Shown one piece after another: positions 1 to 36,407 of a DNA stretch of 48,123 bases (the stretch's first letter is position 1; the number at the start of each line of letters is the position of its first letter). Below the pieces are notes generated by a model, which had not been told where the DNA came from, did not search any database, and was given only the letters and a program-made list of their open reading frames with translations. Origin of the DNA: Corallococcus praedator (lineage in GTDB: Bacteria; Myxococcota; Myxococcia; Myxococcales; Myxococcaceae); the NCBI RefSeq assembly GCF_003612125.1, contig NZ_RAWI01000024.1, positions 1 to 48,123 on the forward strand, written 5' to 3'. The translations under genes were made by a program, and so were the position numbers.

Positions 1-930
1 GGCCGCCTTGGGGATGGGGAGCAGGGGCACGCGGCCCTCCGGGTAGAGGGCGGTGAGGCGGTCCCCGCGCAGCTCCAGCGCGGCCAGGTGGCGGCCGTAG
101 TGGGTGCTGAGCCCGGTGTCGATGACGATGACGCGGCCTGCGAAGCGCACGGTGAGGCGGCCGTCCCTGGAGGGGGTGTGGCCCATCACCATGCGGCGGG
201 CGCCGAAGCGCTCCAGCACCTGGGTGAGGCCCGCGTCCCACTTCGCTTCCTCGTCCAGCGCGTAGCCGCGGAACCACACCGGGCCGTTCGGATCCACGGC
301 GCCGCCCGGCGGCTGGCCCGGCGTCAGGTCCTGCCACACCCAGCGGTTGACGGCGTCCAGCGTCGCGCCCGGGACGCTGGGGGAGAGGCCCCCGTGCATG
401 AAGAGCGTGTCGTTGACGCGGATGACGGCGGGATGGCTGCGCAGCCATTGTCCGTAGCGTCCGTCCGGGGCATAGGCGGCGGCATGGCCGTGGAGTCCCT
501 TCGCTTCGCCCGGGCCGTCCACGGTGGGCGACTGGTCCGCGAAGGAGGCCAGCTCACCGGGCGTGACGTAGCGCAGGTCTCCGCGCATGTTCATGCACTC
601 GTGGTTGCCCAGCAGCGCGTGCACGCGGCCGCCGGCCTTGCGGGCCTCGGTCTCCAGGCGCATGAGCAGCTCGAAGGCGTCGCGGGTGCGGTCACCCCGG
701 TCGGGCAGGTCGCCGGTCTGCACGAGGTGCGCCTTGCCCCCAATCCAGCGGTCCTTCGCGTCGATGAGGCCCGCCAGCCGGAGCACCTCCTTGAAGGCCT
801 CCACGTCGCCGTGGACATCCGCGACGGCGACGACGCGCTCCACGCCCTGGAAGGTGAAGGGGTCTTCCGCCCTGGGGGCGGCGGCGGTGGCGAGCGCGGG
901 CAGCAGCAGGCAGAGCAGGACGGGACGCAC
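1..930 (-). CDS. Secreted PPP-type (Shewanella-like) metallophosphoesterase, 3' end outside window
   Basis: A GTG-started frame of 310 codons runs from 930 to the window edge without a stop, so the C-terminus is missing. Residues 1-18 form a hydrophobic signal peptide ending in an Ala-rich stretch, so export is likely. The three hallmark blocks of PPP/calcineurin-like phosphatases are visible: VADVHGD near residue 36, TGDLPDRGDR about 37 residues later, and LLGNHE after that; a later MGHTP block supplies a further metal ligand. These bind a two-metal centre that hydrolyses phosphoesters. The block spelling fits bacterial Shewanella-like protein phosphatases, with Ser/Thr/Tyr phosphoproteins as plausible but unproven substrates. 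It is the last visible gene of a minus-strand series, 76 bp after the preceding gene. The opposite strand carries only GC-driven shadow frames. The start could shift slightly because GTG was chosen on the signal peptide. Confidence 0.85.
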   Translation of the reverse strand, partial: MRPVLLCLLLPALATAAAPRAEDPFTFQGVERVVAVADVHGDVEAFKEVLRLAGLIDAKDRWIGGKAHLVQTGDLPDRGDRTRDAFELLMRLETEARKAGGRVHALLGNHECMNMRGDLRYVTPGELASFADQSPTVDGPGEAKGLHGHAAAYAPDGRYGQWLRSHPAVIRVNDTLFMHGGLSPSVPGATLDAVNRWVWQDLTPGQPPGGAVDPNGPVWFRGYALDEEAKWDAGLTQVLERFGARRMVMGHTPSRDGRLTVRFAGRVIVIDTGLSTHYGRHLAALELRGDRLTALYPEGRVPLLPIPKAA

Positions 931-1006
931 GGGCTTCCTTCTTCGCCGCGAGGAACACCGCGCGCGGCGGTCAGGGGAGGAAGCCTATCGCACGTCCCGC
1001 CCGGGC

Positions 1007-1429
1007 CTACGCGCGCGCGGCGGCGTAGATGTCCAGCAGCGTGACTCCCGCGACGGCGCCGGTGGCGGCCAGCAGGCGGCCCTTGCGCGCGCCCGGTTCA
1101 CGGAGGCCGTAGCCCAGCGTGGCCAGGTCCACGGCGTCCCCCGCCACCCGGGCCCAGAGCCACGGACGCTTGCGCGCCGGACCCAGCAGGGCCATGCCCG
1201 CGGCGAGCTCACGAACACCGTACCCGCGCATCAACCGGTGCCCTTGCGAGAAGCCAAGGAACCGCAGCAGCGGCTTCGCTCCCAGAAGCTCCGTGATGCC
1301 CAACCCCACGCTGAACCAGCCCAGCGCACGCGGCAGCTTCCTCTTCCAGCAGGCGGGCGACGGAGCCCCTGCCCTCCTTGAGTCACCCTCACCGGTAGCG
1401 GGCGGGGATGGCGCGCAGGAACTGCGCAT
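1007..1429 (-). CDS. Small membrane protein of unknown function
   Basis: A frame of about 140 residues. The conserved-looking core begins with RALGWFSVGLGITELLG and continues with glycine-rich hydrophobic helices (around GYGVRELAAGMALL, the WARVAGDAVDLATLGYG block and the C-terminal AGVTLLDIYAA), giving three to four likely membrane segments. Similar helices occur in uncharacterised membrane proteins, sometimes ahead of SRPBCC/cyclase-like domains, but no such domain follows here. The start is uncertain. The only in-frame ATG near the core is at 1429, which overlaps the end of the upstream membrane-protein gene by 41 nt; the true start may be a non-ATG codon closer to the core. No function is proposed. 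Confidence 0.6.
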   Translation of the reverse strand: MRSSCAPSPPATGEGDSRRAGAPSPACWKRKLPRALGWFSVGLGITELLGAKPLLRFLGFSQGHRLMRGYGVRELAAGMALLGPARKRPWLWARVAGDAVDLATLGYGLREPGARKGRLLAATGAVAGVTLLDIYAAARA

Positions 1430-2756
1430 CCTTCCAATCCCAGACGCGCGAGGGGTCGCGATCCACGTCCGACGGCAAGGAGTTCCAGGCGTGGACGTCA
1501 TAGGAGGTGGAAGCGCGCCAGTGGACGACGACGCTGAACACGGCCGTCACGGCGAGCACGCCCGCGAGGACGCGGTGCCGCGACGGGGCCTCCAGCACGC
1601 TCTGCACGGGGTACGCGAGGAAGTAGACGAGGAAGGGCAGCGCGTCGGTGAAGAAGCGCGGACCAATGGAGTGCCCGGCCCACCAGATGGCGAAGGAGGA
1701 GATGGCCACCCAGTGCAGGACCAGGATGACGGCGAAGACGACCTCGTAGGCCTCCAGGCTCCCGCGGCGCCACTGCTGGACGAAGCCCACGACGCCCAGC
1801 ACGAGGAACGGCGAGAAGGCGAACAGGCCGCGCGAGGGGCTCACGAGGTTGGCGGCCAGGGCCATGAAGAACCGGCTGGCGAGCGGATCCAACGAGTGCC
1901 GGTAGTACGGCGACAGCAGCGCGCCGTAGACGGACAGGTTGTAGGCGCAGAAGGGAATCGCCACGAGCACCGCGCCCGCGAAGTAGGCCGGCAGCTGGCG
2001 CCGGTACTTCAGGACCATGAACCCGGTGACGACGATGACGCTGATGGAGTGCGTGGGCCGGCAGACGTAGGCGAGCGCGACGCTGAGGCCCAGGAGGAAC
2101 GCGGAGCGCGCGGTCTGCGCGGGCCGGACGAGCAGCAGGATGATGCAGGCGATGGCGAGCAGACCGGGCCCGTGCTGCCAGAGCACCCGGCTCGCGGTGG
2201 AGTACGCCGTGGTGCCCAGCCCGAAGAGCAGCACGGTGACGAGCGCCGCGCCCGGGGACACCCGCCTGCGCAGCGCGATGAGGAGCACCGCCGCCGCCGC
2301 GCAGACGTAGAACGAGGCGATGAGCTGTTCGGTGCGGTTGTAGGCCCCCAGGTCCACCGAGCCGGTGCGCCGGAACAACTCCAACCACGACAGCGCGCCG
2401 GCACCGAACTCCCCCAGGTGGGGCAGCACCGGCCGCATCAGGGAGAAGAGCCCTTCGGCGGCGGCCACGAACGGGAGCGCGGAGACCACCACGCCCGGCG
2501 GGTACACGTAGTACGTGTGGCCGCCGGCCTCGTTGCGCGCATAGGCGGTGCCGGGAAAGAACGTGGGCCGGAACTCGTCCAGGTCGGTGTTGCCCTCGTG
2601 GAGGATGCTGGCCGCCGAGGGAATGGACCATAGCGAGTCCGTCTGCATCCGCACCTGGCTCATCGAATAGATGACGAACAGGGCCAGACACATCAGCCAG
2701 AGCGCGAGCGGCGAGGCCGCGAAGTCACGACGGGGCGATGCGGAGGGGGTCGGCAC
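1389..2756 (-). CDS. Polytopic membrane protein, GT-C glycosyltransferase-like
   Basis: About 455 residues from a GTG at 2756. The frame stays open further upstream (to 2939) but would then overlap the divergent DUF188 gene, so the shorter start is preferred. Roughly ten hydrophobic segments alternate with short loops. After the first membrane helix there is a large outside loop with SLWSIPSAASIL, GNTDLDEF and YVYPPG. Acidic residues in the first periplasmic loop followed by many helices are typical of GT-C glycosyltransferases that use polyprenyl-phosphate sugars. The family assignment is therefore a structural guess, and donor and acceptor are unknown. The C-terminal 40 residues (after VVVHWRAST) are soluble. 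It heads the minus-strand series with the two genes at 1-1429. Confidence 0.7.
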   Translation of the reverse strand: MPTPSASPRRDFAASPLALWLMCLALFVIYSMSQVRMQTDSLWSIPSAASILHEGNTDLDEFRPTFFPGTAYARNEAGGHTYYVYPPGVVVSALPFVAAAEGLFSLMRPVLPHLGEFGAGALSWLELFRRTGSVDLGAYNRTEQLIASFYVCAAAAVLLIALRRRVSPGAALVTVLLFGLGTTAYSTASRVLWQHGPGLLAIACIILLLVRPAQTARSAFLLGLSVALAYVCRPTHSISVIVVTGFMVLKYRRQLPAYFAGAVLVAIPFCAYNLSVYGALLSPYYRHSLDPLASRFFMALAANLVSPSRGLFAFSPFLVLGVVGFVQQWRRGSLEAYEVVFAVILVLHWVAISSFAIWWAGHSIGPRFFTDALPFLVYFLAYPVQSVLEAPSRHRVLAGVLAVTAVFSVVVHWRASTSYDVHAWNSLPSDVDRDPSRVWDWKDAQFLRAIPARYR

Positions 2757-2835
2757 GCGGTGACTTCTAGCGAATCCGACCGCTCCCCGTCTTGGGTGTT
2801 CGAATCCCGCCGTGGAATCAACGAGGATGGGCCCC

Positions 2836-3294
2836 ATGCAAATCTGGGTTGATGCCGATGCATGCCCTGGCCCCGTGCGGGACATCCTCCTGCGCGCCGT
2901 CCAGCGCCTGAAGGTCCCCATCGTCTTCGTGGCGAACAAGCCGCTGGCGCTGCCGCGACTGGCCTATGTCTCCACGGTGCAGGTGGGCGCGGGGCTGGAC
3001 GTGGCGGACCGGCACATCGCCACCTCCGCGCAGCCGGGGGACCTTGCCGTCACCCAGGACATCCCCCTGGCCGCGCTGCTCGTGCCCAAGGGCGTGGTGG
3101 TGATGGATCCGCGCGGAGAGCTGTTCACGCCGGAGAACATCGACGAGCGGCTGTCGGTCCGGAACTTCATGCAGGACCTGCGCGACAGCGGCGTCACCAC
3201 CGGCGGCCCCAGCAGCTTCTCGCAGCAGGACCGCCAGCAGTTCGCCGCCACGCTCGACCGGGAGCTCACCCGGCTCGTGAAGCAGCAGGGCTGA
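2836..3294 (+). CDS. YaiI/YqxD family (DUF188, UPF0178) protein
   Basis: 152 residues beginning MQIWVDADACPGPVRD, the signature start of the UPF0178/DUF188 family, followed by VFVANKPL, the GADVADRHI-like block (GAGLDVADRHIA), GDLAVTQDIPLA and the terminal NFMQDLRDSG...GP region. Acidic residues in the DADACP and TQDIPLA blocks form a PIN-like metal site, which suggests nucleic-acid hydrolysis, but the family has no settled role. Upstream in-frame ATGs exist at 2812 and 2827. The ATG at 2836 is preferred because ACGAGG lies 9 nt before it and the family motif starts there. It is divergent from the membrane-protein gene and convergent with the lipoprotein gene ending at 3304. Confidence 0.9.
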   Translation: MQIWVDADACPGPVRDILLRAVQRLKVPIVFVANKPLALPRLAYVSTVQVGAGLDVADRHIATSAQPGDLAVTQDIPLAALLVPKGVVVMDPRGELFTPENIDERLSVRNFMQDLRDSGVTTGGPSSFSQQDRQQFAATLDRELTRLVKQQG

Positions 3295-3303
3295 GAAGGT
3301 CGC

Positions 3304-3828
3304 CTATCGGCCGCTCGCGCCGCCACTGCCCTCCACCGCGGGCGTGCCCGTGGACGGCGACACGGGGCTGGTGCCGATGGCCTTGTTCTTCTTCCAGGCG
3401 TCCGGGGTGATGTCGAACCGCGCCCCGGGGTTCTGCGGCGCGACGAGCGGAATCAGGGGCGTCGCACCCACCGGGTCCGTGGCGGATTCACCCGAACCGC
3501 CCGTGCCCACCGGGTCGGCGTCCACGCACTCGTATTCGTCCGACGACGCCTGGGCCTGACCGGAGCTGCCAGAGCCTCCCACGGCCACTTCGGAGTCGGA
3601 GTCTCCGTAGAAGTTCATCCCGTGGTCGCGCAACATCGCCTGCGTGCGCGGGGACGCCTCCGCGTCCCAGGACAGCTCGTCACTGGCCCCCACCGCGGGC
3701 TCCATGCGCTGCGCTTCTGAACCCGACCCTCCGGTGCCACTGGCTTCCTTCGATGCGTGGGAGGCCCCCTCGTGGGCACAGCCTCCCAGCAGGAGTGCGG
3801 TCAGCGCGGCCATGAGCGGAAGCTTCAT
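3304..3828 (-). CDS. Putative lipoprotein, low complexity
   Basis: 174 residues. The N-terminus MKLPLMAALTALLLGGC is a type II signal peptide with lipobox LLGGC, so the mature protein should be lipidated at that Cys. The remainder is Gly/Ser/Pro/Glu-rich, with repeated GGSG-like stretches, a short predicted-helical block (RTQAMLRDHGMNFYGD) and ITPDAWKKNKAIG near the end. No enzyme motif is visible. A good ribosome site (GGAGG) lies 8 nt before the ATG, and a perfect 7+7 palindrome lies about 40 bp upstream. It follows the amidohydrolase gene on the same strand after a gap of 112 bp. Confidence 0.85.
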   Translation of the reverse strand: MKLPLMAALTALLLGGCAHEGASHASKEASGTGGSGSEAQRMEPAVGASDELSWDAEASPRTQAMLRDHGMNFYGDSDSEVAVGGSGSSGQAQASSDEYECVDADPVGTGGSGESATDPVGATPLIPLVAPQNPGARFDITPDAWKKNKAIGTSPVSPSTGTPAVEGSGGASGR

Positions 3829-3866
3829 TGGGGGTTCCTCCGGAAGTGTCGTCCGTCATTCAAGGT

Positions 3867-3882
3867 GGACGCACTTGCGTCC
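3867..3882. promoter_or_regulatory. Perfect 16-bp inverted repeat upstream of the lipoprotein gene
   Basis: GGACGCA, a 2-nt spacer and TGCGTCC form a perfect 7-bp inverted repeat in the 112-bp gap between the amidohydrolase stop and the lipoprotein start. A 2-nt loop is too tight for a good RNA hairpin, so an operator for a dimeric regulator is the more natural reading. In this GC-rich sequence chance is also possible. Confidence 0.3.
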
Positions 3883-3940
3883 GGGGCAAGCGACAGGAAC
3901 CCTCCAGGCCAGCGCCCCCGTCGCCCCTCCCCTCCTTGGC

Positions 3941-5275
3941 TCAGTGGTCGGTGGGCGTCGTGCCGCCGTGCAGGCAGGCCAGCGCCGCCACGGTCAGCGA
4001 CTCACAGCCCTTGCGCAGCGAGCCCGCCCGGTCCGGCGCGTAGAAGGGCGAGTGCGGCCCCGGCACGTGCGCCACCTTCTCCATCGGGGTCGTGCCCGGG
4101 GCCTCCGCCCAGGTCTTCAGCGGCGTGATGCCCACGTACCAGTACGCCGTGGGCACCGGGCGCTCCGGCCCCTGCGCGAAGAAGGGGAAGTCCTCACTCG
4201 CGGTGACGAGCACGCCCGGCACCAGCGCGGCCTGTCCGAACCACTCCGCGTGCGCGGCCTGGACCTTCCGGAGCAGCGCCGGATCATTGCGGTTCACCGG
4301 CGTGCTCAGCTCCACCTCCACCTCCGGAGGCTTCGGTGAGCCCGAGGCCAGGGCCTCGCCCTTCACGATGCGCTCGATGGCGGCGAGGACGCGGGCCTGC
4401 ACCGCTTCGTCCTCCGTGCGCACCGTCACCTCCAGCAGCGCTTCGTCCGGAATCACGTTGGCGCGCGTGCCCGCCTGGAAGCGCCCCACCGTGACCACCG
4501 CCGCCTCCAGCGGGGACAGCTCGCGCGACACGATGGTCTGCAGGCGCAGCACCACGCAGGCCCCCAGCACCACCGGATCCACCGACAGCTCGGGCTGCGC
4601 GCCGTGCGCCCCCCTGCCGAAGAGGCGGATGCGCACGCTCGCGGAGCCCATCATCGTCACCCCCTCGCGGTGCATGAGCGCGCCCACCGGCAGCGGCGCG
4701 GTGTGCTGCCCCAGCACTGCGTCCGGCGTGCCGAAGCGCGCATACAGCCCGTCCTCCAGCATCGCCTTCGCGCCCTTCGCGGTCTCTTCCGCGGGCTGTC
4801 CCACCACCAGCACCGTGCCGCGCCACGCGTCGCGCGAGCGCGCCATCAGCGCCGCCGTGCCCACGAGGCACGCGGTGTGGACGTCGTGGCCGCACGCGTG
4901 CATCACCGGCTCGCCGTCCTCCGTCTTCACCTGGCTCGCGTACGGCAGCCCTGTCTTCTCCTCCACGGGCAGCGCGTCCATGTCGCCGCGCAACAGCACC
5001 ATGGGGCCCTCCCCGTTGCGCAGCCGCCCCACCACGCCGTGGCCGCCGATGTCCCGGCTCACCTCGTAGCCCTCGGCCTCCAGCCTTCGGGCCACCTCCG
5101 CCGCCGTGTGGGCTTCCTGCCCGGACAGCTCCGGGTATTCGTGCAGGTCGCCGTAGAACGCGTCCACGTCTGGCAGCACGGCGTCCAGGTGTTCGAGCAC
5201 GCGACAGGCGCGGGCCTTCAGGTCGGTGTCGGGGGGTTCGTGAACCGGGACATGTGGGGTGCCGGTGTCGTTCAT
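3941..5275 (-). CDS. M20 family metallo-amidohydrolase (hippurate / N-acyl-amino-acid hydrolase type)
   Basis: 444 residues from the ATG at 5275, which has AGGAG 8 nt upstream; a longer frame from 5326 lacks this. Motifs of the M20D amidohydrolases are clear: LHEYPELSGQE at about 44-54, RGDMDALPVEE at 96-106, MHACGHDVHTA at 125-135 (metal-binding Cys/His), QPAEETAKGAKAM with the catalytic-type Glu pair, and the late TASEDFPFF block. The central part (from about ASVRIRLFGRGAHGAQP to the RIVKGEA block) is the dimerisation domain. It should cleave an N-acyl or aryl group from an amino acid in the cytoplasm, since no signal peptide is seen. Substrate is unknown. The outer-membrane protein gene is divergent, with 245 bp between the starts. 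Confidence 0.93.
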   Translation of the reverse strand: MNDTGTPHVPVHEPPDTDLKARACRVLEHLDAVLPDVDAFYGDLHEYPELSGQEAHTAAEVARRLEAEGYEVSRDIGGHGVVGRLRNGEGPMVLLRGDMDALPVEEKTGLPYASQVKTEDGEPVMHACGHDVHTACLVGTAALMARSRDAWRGTVLVVGQPAEETAKGAKAMLEDGLYARFGTPDAVLGQHTAPLPVGALMHREGVTMMGSASVRIRLFGRGAHGAQPELSVDPVVLGACVVLRLQTIVSRELSPLEAAVVTVGRFQAGTRANVIPDEALLEVTVRTEDEAVQARVLAAIERIVKGEALASGSPKPPEVEVELSTPVNRNDPALLRKVQAAHAEWFGQAALVPGVLVTASEDFPFFAQGPERPVPTAYWYVGITPLKTWAEAPGTTPMEKVAHVPGPHSPFYAPDRAGSLRKGCESLTVAALACLHGGTTPTDH

Positions 5276-5520
5276 TGCTTTCGCTCCTGGGACGGATGCG
5301 CGTTGGGGGGACCTCGCGCTGACCACCGCTCAAGGTGGAAGTTCCGCGGGGCGCGTCACAGGTGGAAGCAGGGCGGCAGGCGGGGGCTCGCGAGGTGGCG
5401 ACGGATGCCCGGTCCGCCAGGGTGACGTGGGCCTTCAGGGCAGCGCCTGTCCGTTCGTTGTCCGCCCATCCCTGGGAGGCCAGCTTGAAGACGCGCAGCC
5501 AACAGAGGAAGGGAGCCGTC
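5276..5520. promoter_or_regulatory. Divergent intergenic region between amidohydrolase and barrel protein
   Basis: 245 bp between two divergent starts, so it must hold promoters for both genes. I see good ribosome sites at each end (AGGAG for the amidohydrolase, GAGGAAGGGAG for the barrel gene) but no convincing -35/-10 pair. A short CCACC...GGTGG inverted repeat near 5323-5338 is weak. Confidence 0.3.
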
Positions 5521-6138
5521 ATGAAGCGAGGCATCGGATTGGGGCTCTGCCTGGTGGGATTGACGGGCGGAGCCGCGGGGGCCCAGGCACCTCCGGATGA
5601 CGCGCCCGTGCGGTCGCGACAGGTGGAGTGGAAGGGCCCCTACTTCCTGCTGGGACTGGGGCTGGAGGGCTACACGGGGAAGCTCGCGCCCAACCTGGAT
5701 CCGGGTCCGTCCTACGGCGTCATCGTCGGCTACCGCCCCAACGACTTCCTGGGCCTGGAGGTGGGCTACAGCGGCGGCGCCAGCAACCTCGCCGTGTCGG
5801 AGAGTCCTTCCATCGGCAACCCGGACATCGTGCGCAACGGCGCGCAGGCGGGCGTCACGCTGGGCTTCACCTCCAAGCGGCTCCAGCCGTTCGCGCTCGC
5901 GGGCATCGGCGTGGAGCGCTACTCGGTGCGCTCGGGGAACTTCTTCCAGTTCCTCGACGACACGGGTGGCTACGCACCTGTAGGCCTGGGTCTGCGCTAC
6001 CAGCTCAGACCCCGGCTCACGGCGGAGGTGCGCGGCAGCTACAGCTTCCTGTTCGGGCAGGACTTCTCGAGGGCGCAGGACCTGGGCGCCGGAGACGGCC
6101 GCTACCAGGGAACGCTCCAGATTGGCGGCAGCTACTGA
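5521..6138 (+). CDS. Outer-membrane beta-barrel protein (OmpA/OmpW-like porin fold)
   Basis: 205 residues. The ATG at 5521 follows a strong GAGGAAGGGAG site about 5 nt upstream; an open frame upstream to 5335 is not needed. Residues 1-22 are a signal peptide ending in AGAQA. The mature part shows alternating amphipathic strands separated by Gly/Asn turns (GPYFLLGLGLEGYTG, YGVIVGYRP, GLEVGYSGG, QAGVTLGFTS, PFALAGIGVERYS, APVGLGLRYQL, TAEVRGSYSFLF, GTLQIGGSY), consistent with an eight-stranded barrel and an aromatic C-terminal residue (Tyr) for BAM recognition. Specific role unknown. A terminator-like hairpin begins 10 bp after the stop, separating it from the synthetase gene. Confidence 0.88.
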   Translation: MKRGIGLGLCLVGLTGGAAGAQAPPDDAPVRSRQVEWKGPYFLLGLGLEGYTGKLAPNLDPGPSYGVIVGYRPNDFLGLEVGYSGGASNLAVSESPSIGNPDIVRNGAQAGVTLGFTSKRLQPFALAGIGVERYSVRSGNFFQFLDDTGGYAPVGLGLRYQLRPRLTAEVRGSYSFLFGQDFSRAQDLGAGDGRYQGTLQIGGSY

Positions 6139-6147
6139 AGGGACTCC

Positions 6148-6171
6148 CGCCCGCGGCCGGGTTCGCGGGCG
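6148..6171 (+). terminator. GC-rich hairpin between barrel gene and synthetase gene
   Basis: CGCCCGCG, an 8-nt loop and CGCGGGCG form a perfect 8-bp stem 10 bp after the barrel stop codon. No T-run follows, so it is not a classical intrinsic terminator, but its position suits transcription end or pausing before the 6240 start. Confidence 0.45.
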
Positions 6172-6239
6172 CGGCGAGGTCTTGAGGTATCGTCCGGGCA
6201 GGTGCGGGCCCCCCCCGAAGCGCCCGCGTCTCCGCTCCC

Positions 6240-35354
<29,115 letters not shown>

Positions 35355-35361
35355 CCACGCC

Positions 35362-36183
35362 ATGTCCCGACGCTTCACACGCACGGAGGACGCCGCCCTG
35401 CGAGCCCTGCTGGGCGCGACCTCCACCACCGACCCGGCAGCCCTGGAGGACCGGGCGCCGGTTCCAGTCCAGGAGGTCCAGCGCATCCTGGCCCTGCCGG
35501 AGCTGCCCCACCTGGACCTGCTGGGCGACGACACGTGGCTGTTGGGAGGCCGCATCCTGCGGTGGCTCACCGGTGAGATGTGCGACGGTGGGGACACGGG
35601 CGACTACGACCTGTTCTGCGCATCGCTCGAAGCGCTGGAGCGGACCGCACGACGGATGCTGGCCACCGGCTACACGCCTTGCCGCAGACAGGGGGCGACG
35701 CAGTGGGGGCCCTGGCTGATGGACCGGCTTCGGGGGCGTGACGACCATGCACCCTGCGCGGGGGCCGTCTTCGAAGAAGGCGCGTTCCAGGAGCGGCTGC
35801 GACTGCGGCGCTTCCCCGATGGCCGGGAGATGTACGCGCTGGAGCTGCACTCGCCGGAGGGCCACCTGCTCCAGCTCGTCCACATCCCGGCCCTCTTCGG
35901 CGGAGGAGGCGACCCCATCCGCCACCAACTGGCGTTCACCGACCTGAGCATCTGCCAGTTCCTGCTGGACGGCCGGCTGCTCCACGCGGGCCCGCACGCC
36001 TGGGTGGACCTCTTTCAACGCCGGGTCCGGGTGGTGAAGATGGTCCGCCCGGGCATCACCGCCCAGCGGTTGATCAAGTACGCCGGACGGGGCTTCTGGC
36101 CCGACGCGGACTCGGTGCGCACGGTGTACGCGCATCTATCCCACATCAAGTCAAAGAGCCATCCCAAGCAACCCAAGGAATAA
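35362..36183 (+). CDS. Nucleotidyltransferase-fold protein of unknown role
   Basis: 273 residues; the ATG lies 7 nt after the synthetase stop, so cotranscription is very likely. LLGGRILRWLTG at 60-71 followed by D81-Y-D83-LF gives the GG...DxD(L/F) pattern of the polymerase-beta-like nucleotidyltransferase fold, where the acidic pair binds metal. The rest contains RRFPDGREMYALELHS, FTDLSICQFLLDG and a basic C-terminus. No HEPN partner or CCA-enzyme C-terminal domain is seen, so it is neither a typical MNT/HEPN toxin pair nor a complete tRNA nucleotidyltransferase. It could modify a metabolite or an RNA. A link to the natural product rests only on position. G+C content is that of the host genome up to its stop codon; the low-GC block begins directly behind it. 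Confidence 0.75.
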   Translation: MSRRFTRTEDAALRALLGATSTTDPAALEDRAPVPVQEVQRILALPELPHLDLLGDDTWLLGGRILRWLTGEMCDGGDTGDYDLFCASLEALERTARRMLATGYTPCRRQGATQWGPWLMDRLRGRDDHAPCAGAVFEEGAFQERLRLRRFPDGREMYALELHSPEGHLLQLVHIPALFGGGGDPIRHQLAFTDLSICQFLLDGRLLHAGPHAWVDLFQRRVRVVKMVRPGITAQRLIKYAGRGFWPDADSVRTVYAHLSHIKSKSHPKQPKE

Positions 36184-36407
36184 CACGCGCTCAACCCGCC
36201 AATTACTCCCACACACACGGCATGAAAATCCGAGTAATATCTAGCTCAGACCACACCAACCATATCGCCCAAACCAGCCATCCTTCACCTACAGGAACCT
36301 ACTCAAGCCAAAAACATCCACAGCCAAACACTCCAACCCACACACCCAATTAACCATTCAAGTCGCCAACAAATTTAACCGTCAGACCAACCAGACAGGA
36401 AATCGAC
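36184..36407. other. A/C-rich, G-poor intergenic leader of the low-GC block
   Basis: 224 bp between the nucleotidyltransferase-fold gene and the TTG-started gene. The plus strand is dominated by A and C with very few G, including CACACACA and many AACC/CCAAA runs. A TAATAT sequence at 36235-36240 could be a -10 box but no matching -35 is clear. No tRNA or obvious attachment repeat was found. The low-GC block starts here. Confidence 0.55.

Noticed and set aside
88-2633. Long plus-strand frames at 88-1044, 587-1381 and 1119-2633
   Set aside because: They lie opposite the phosphatase and membrane-protein genes, are low-complexity and show no family motif; the minus strand explains the region.
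2796-2809. tRNA T-arm-like sequence GTGTTCGAATCCCG before the DUF188 gene
   Set aside because: No D-arm, anticodon stem or matching acceptor strand can be found in the 70 bases upstream, so a tRNA gene is not supported; it may be chance or a very old remnant.
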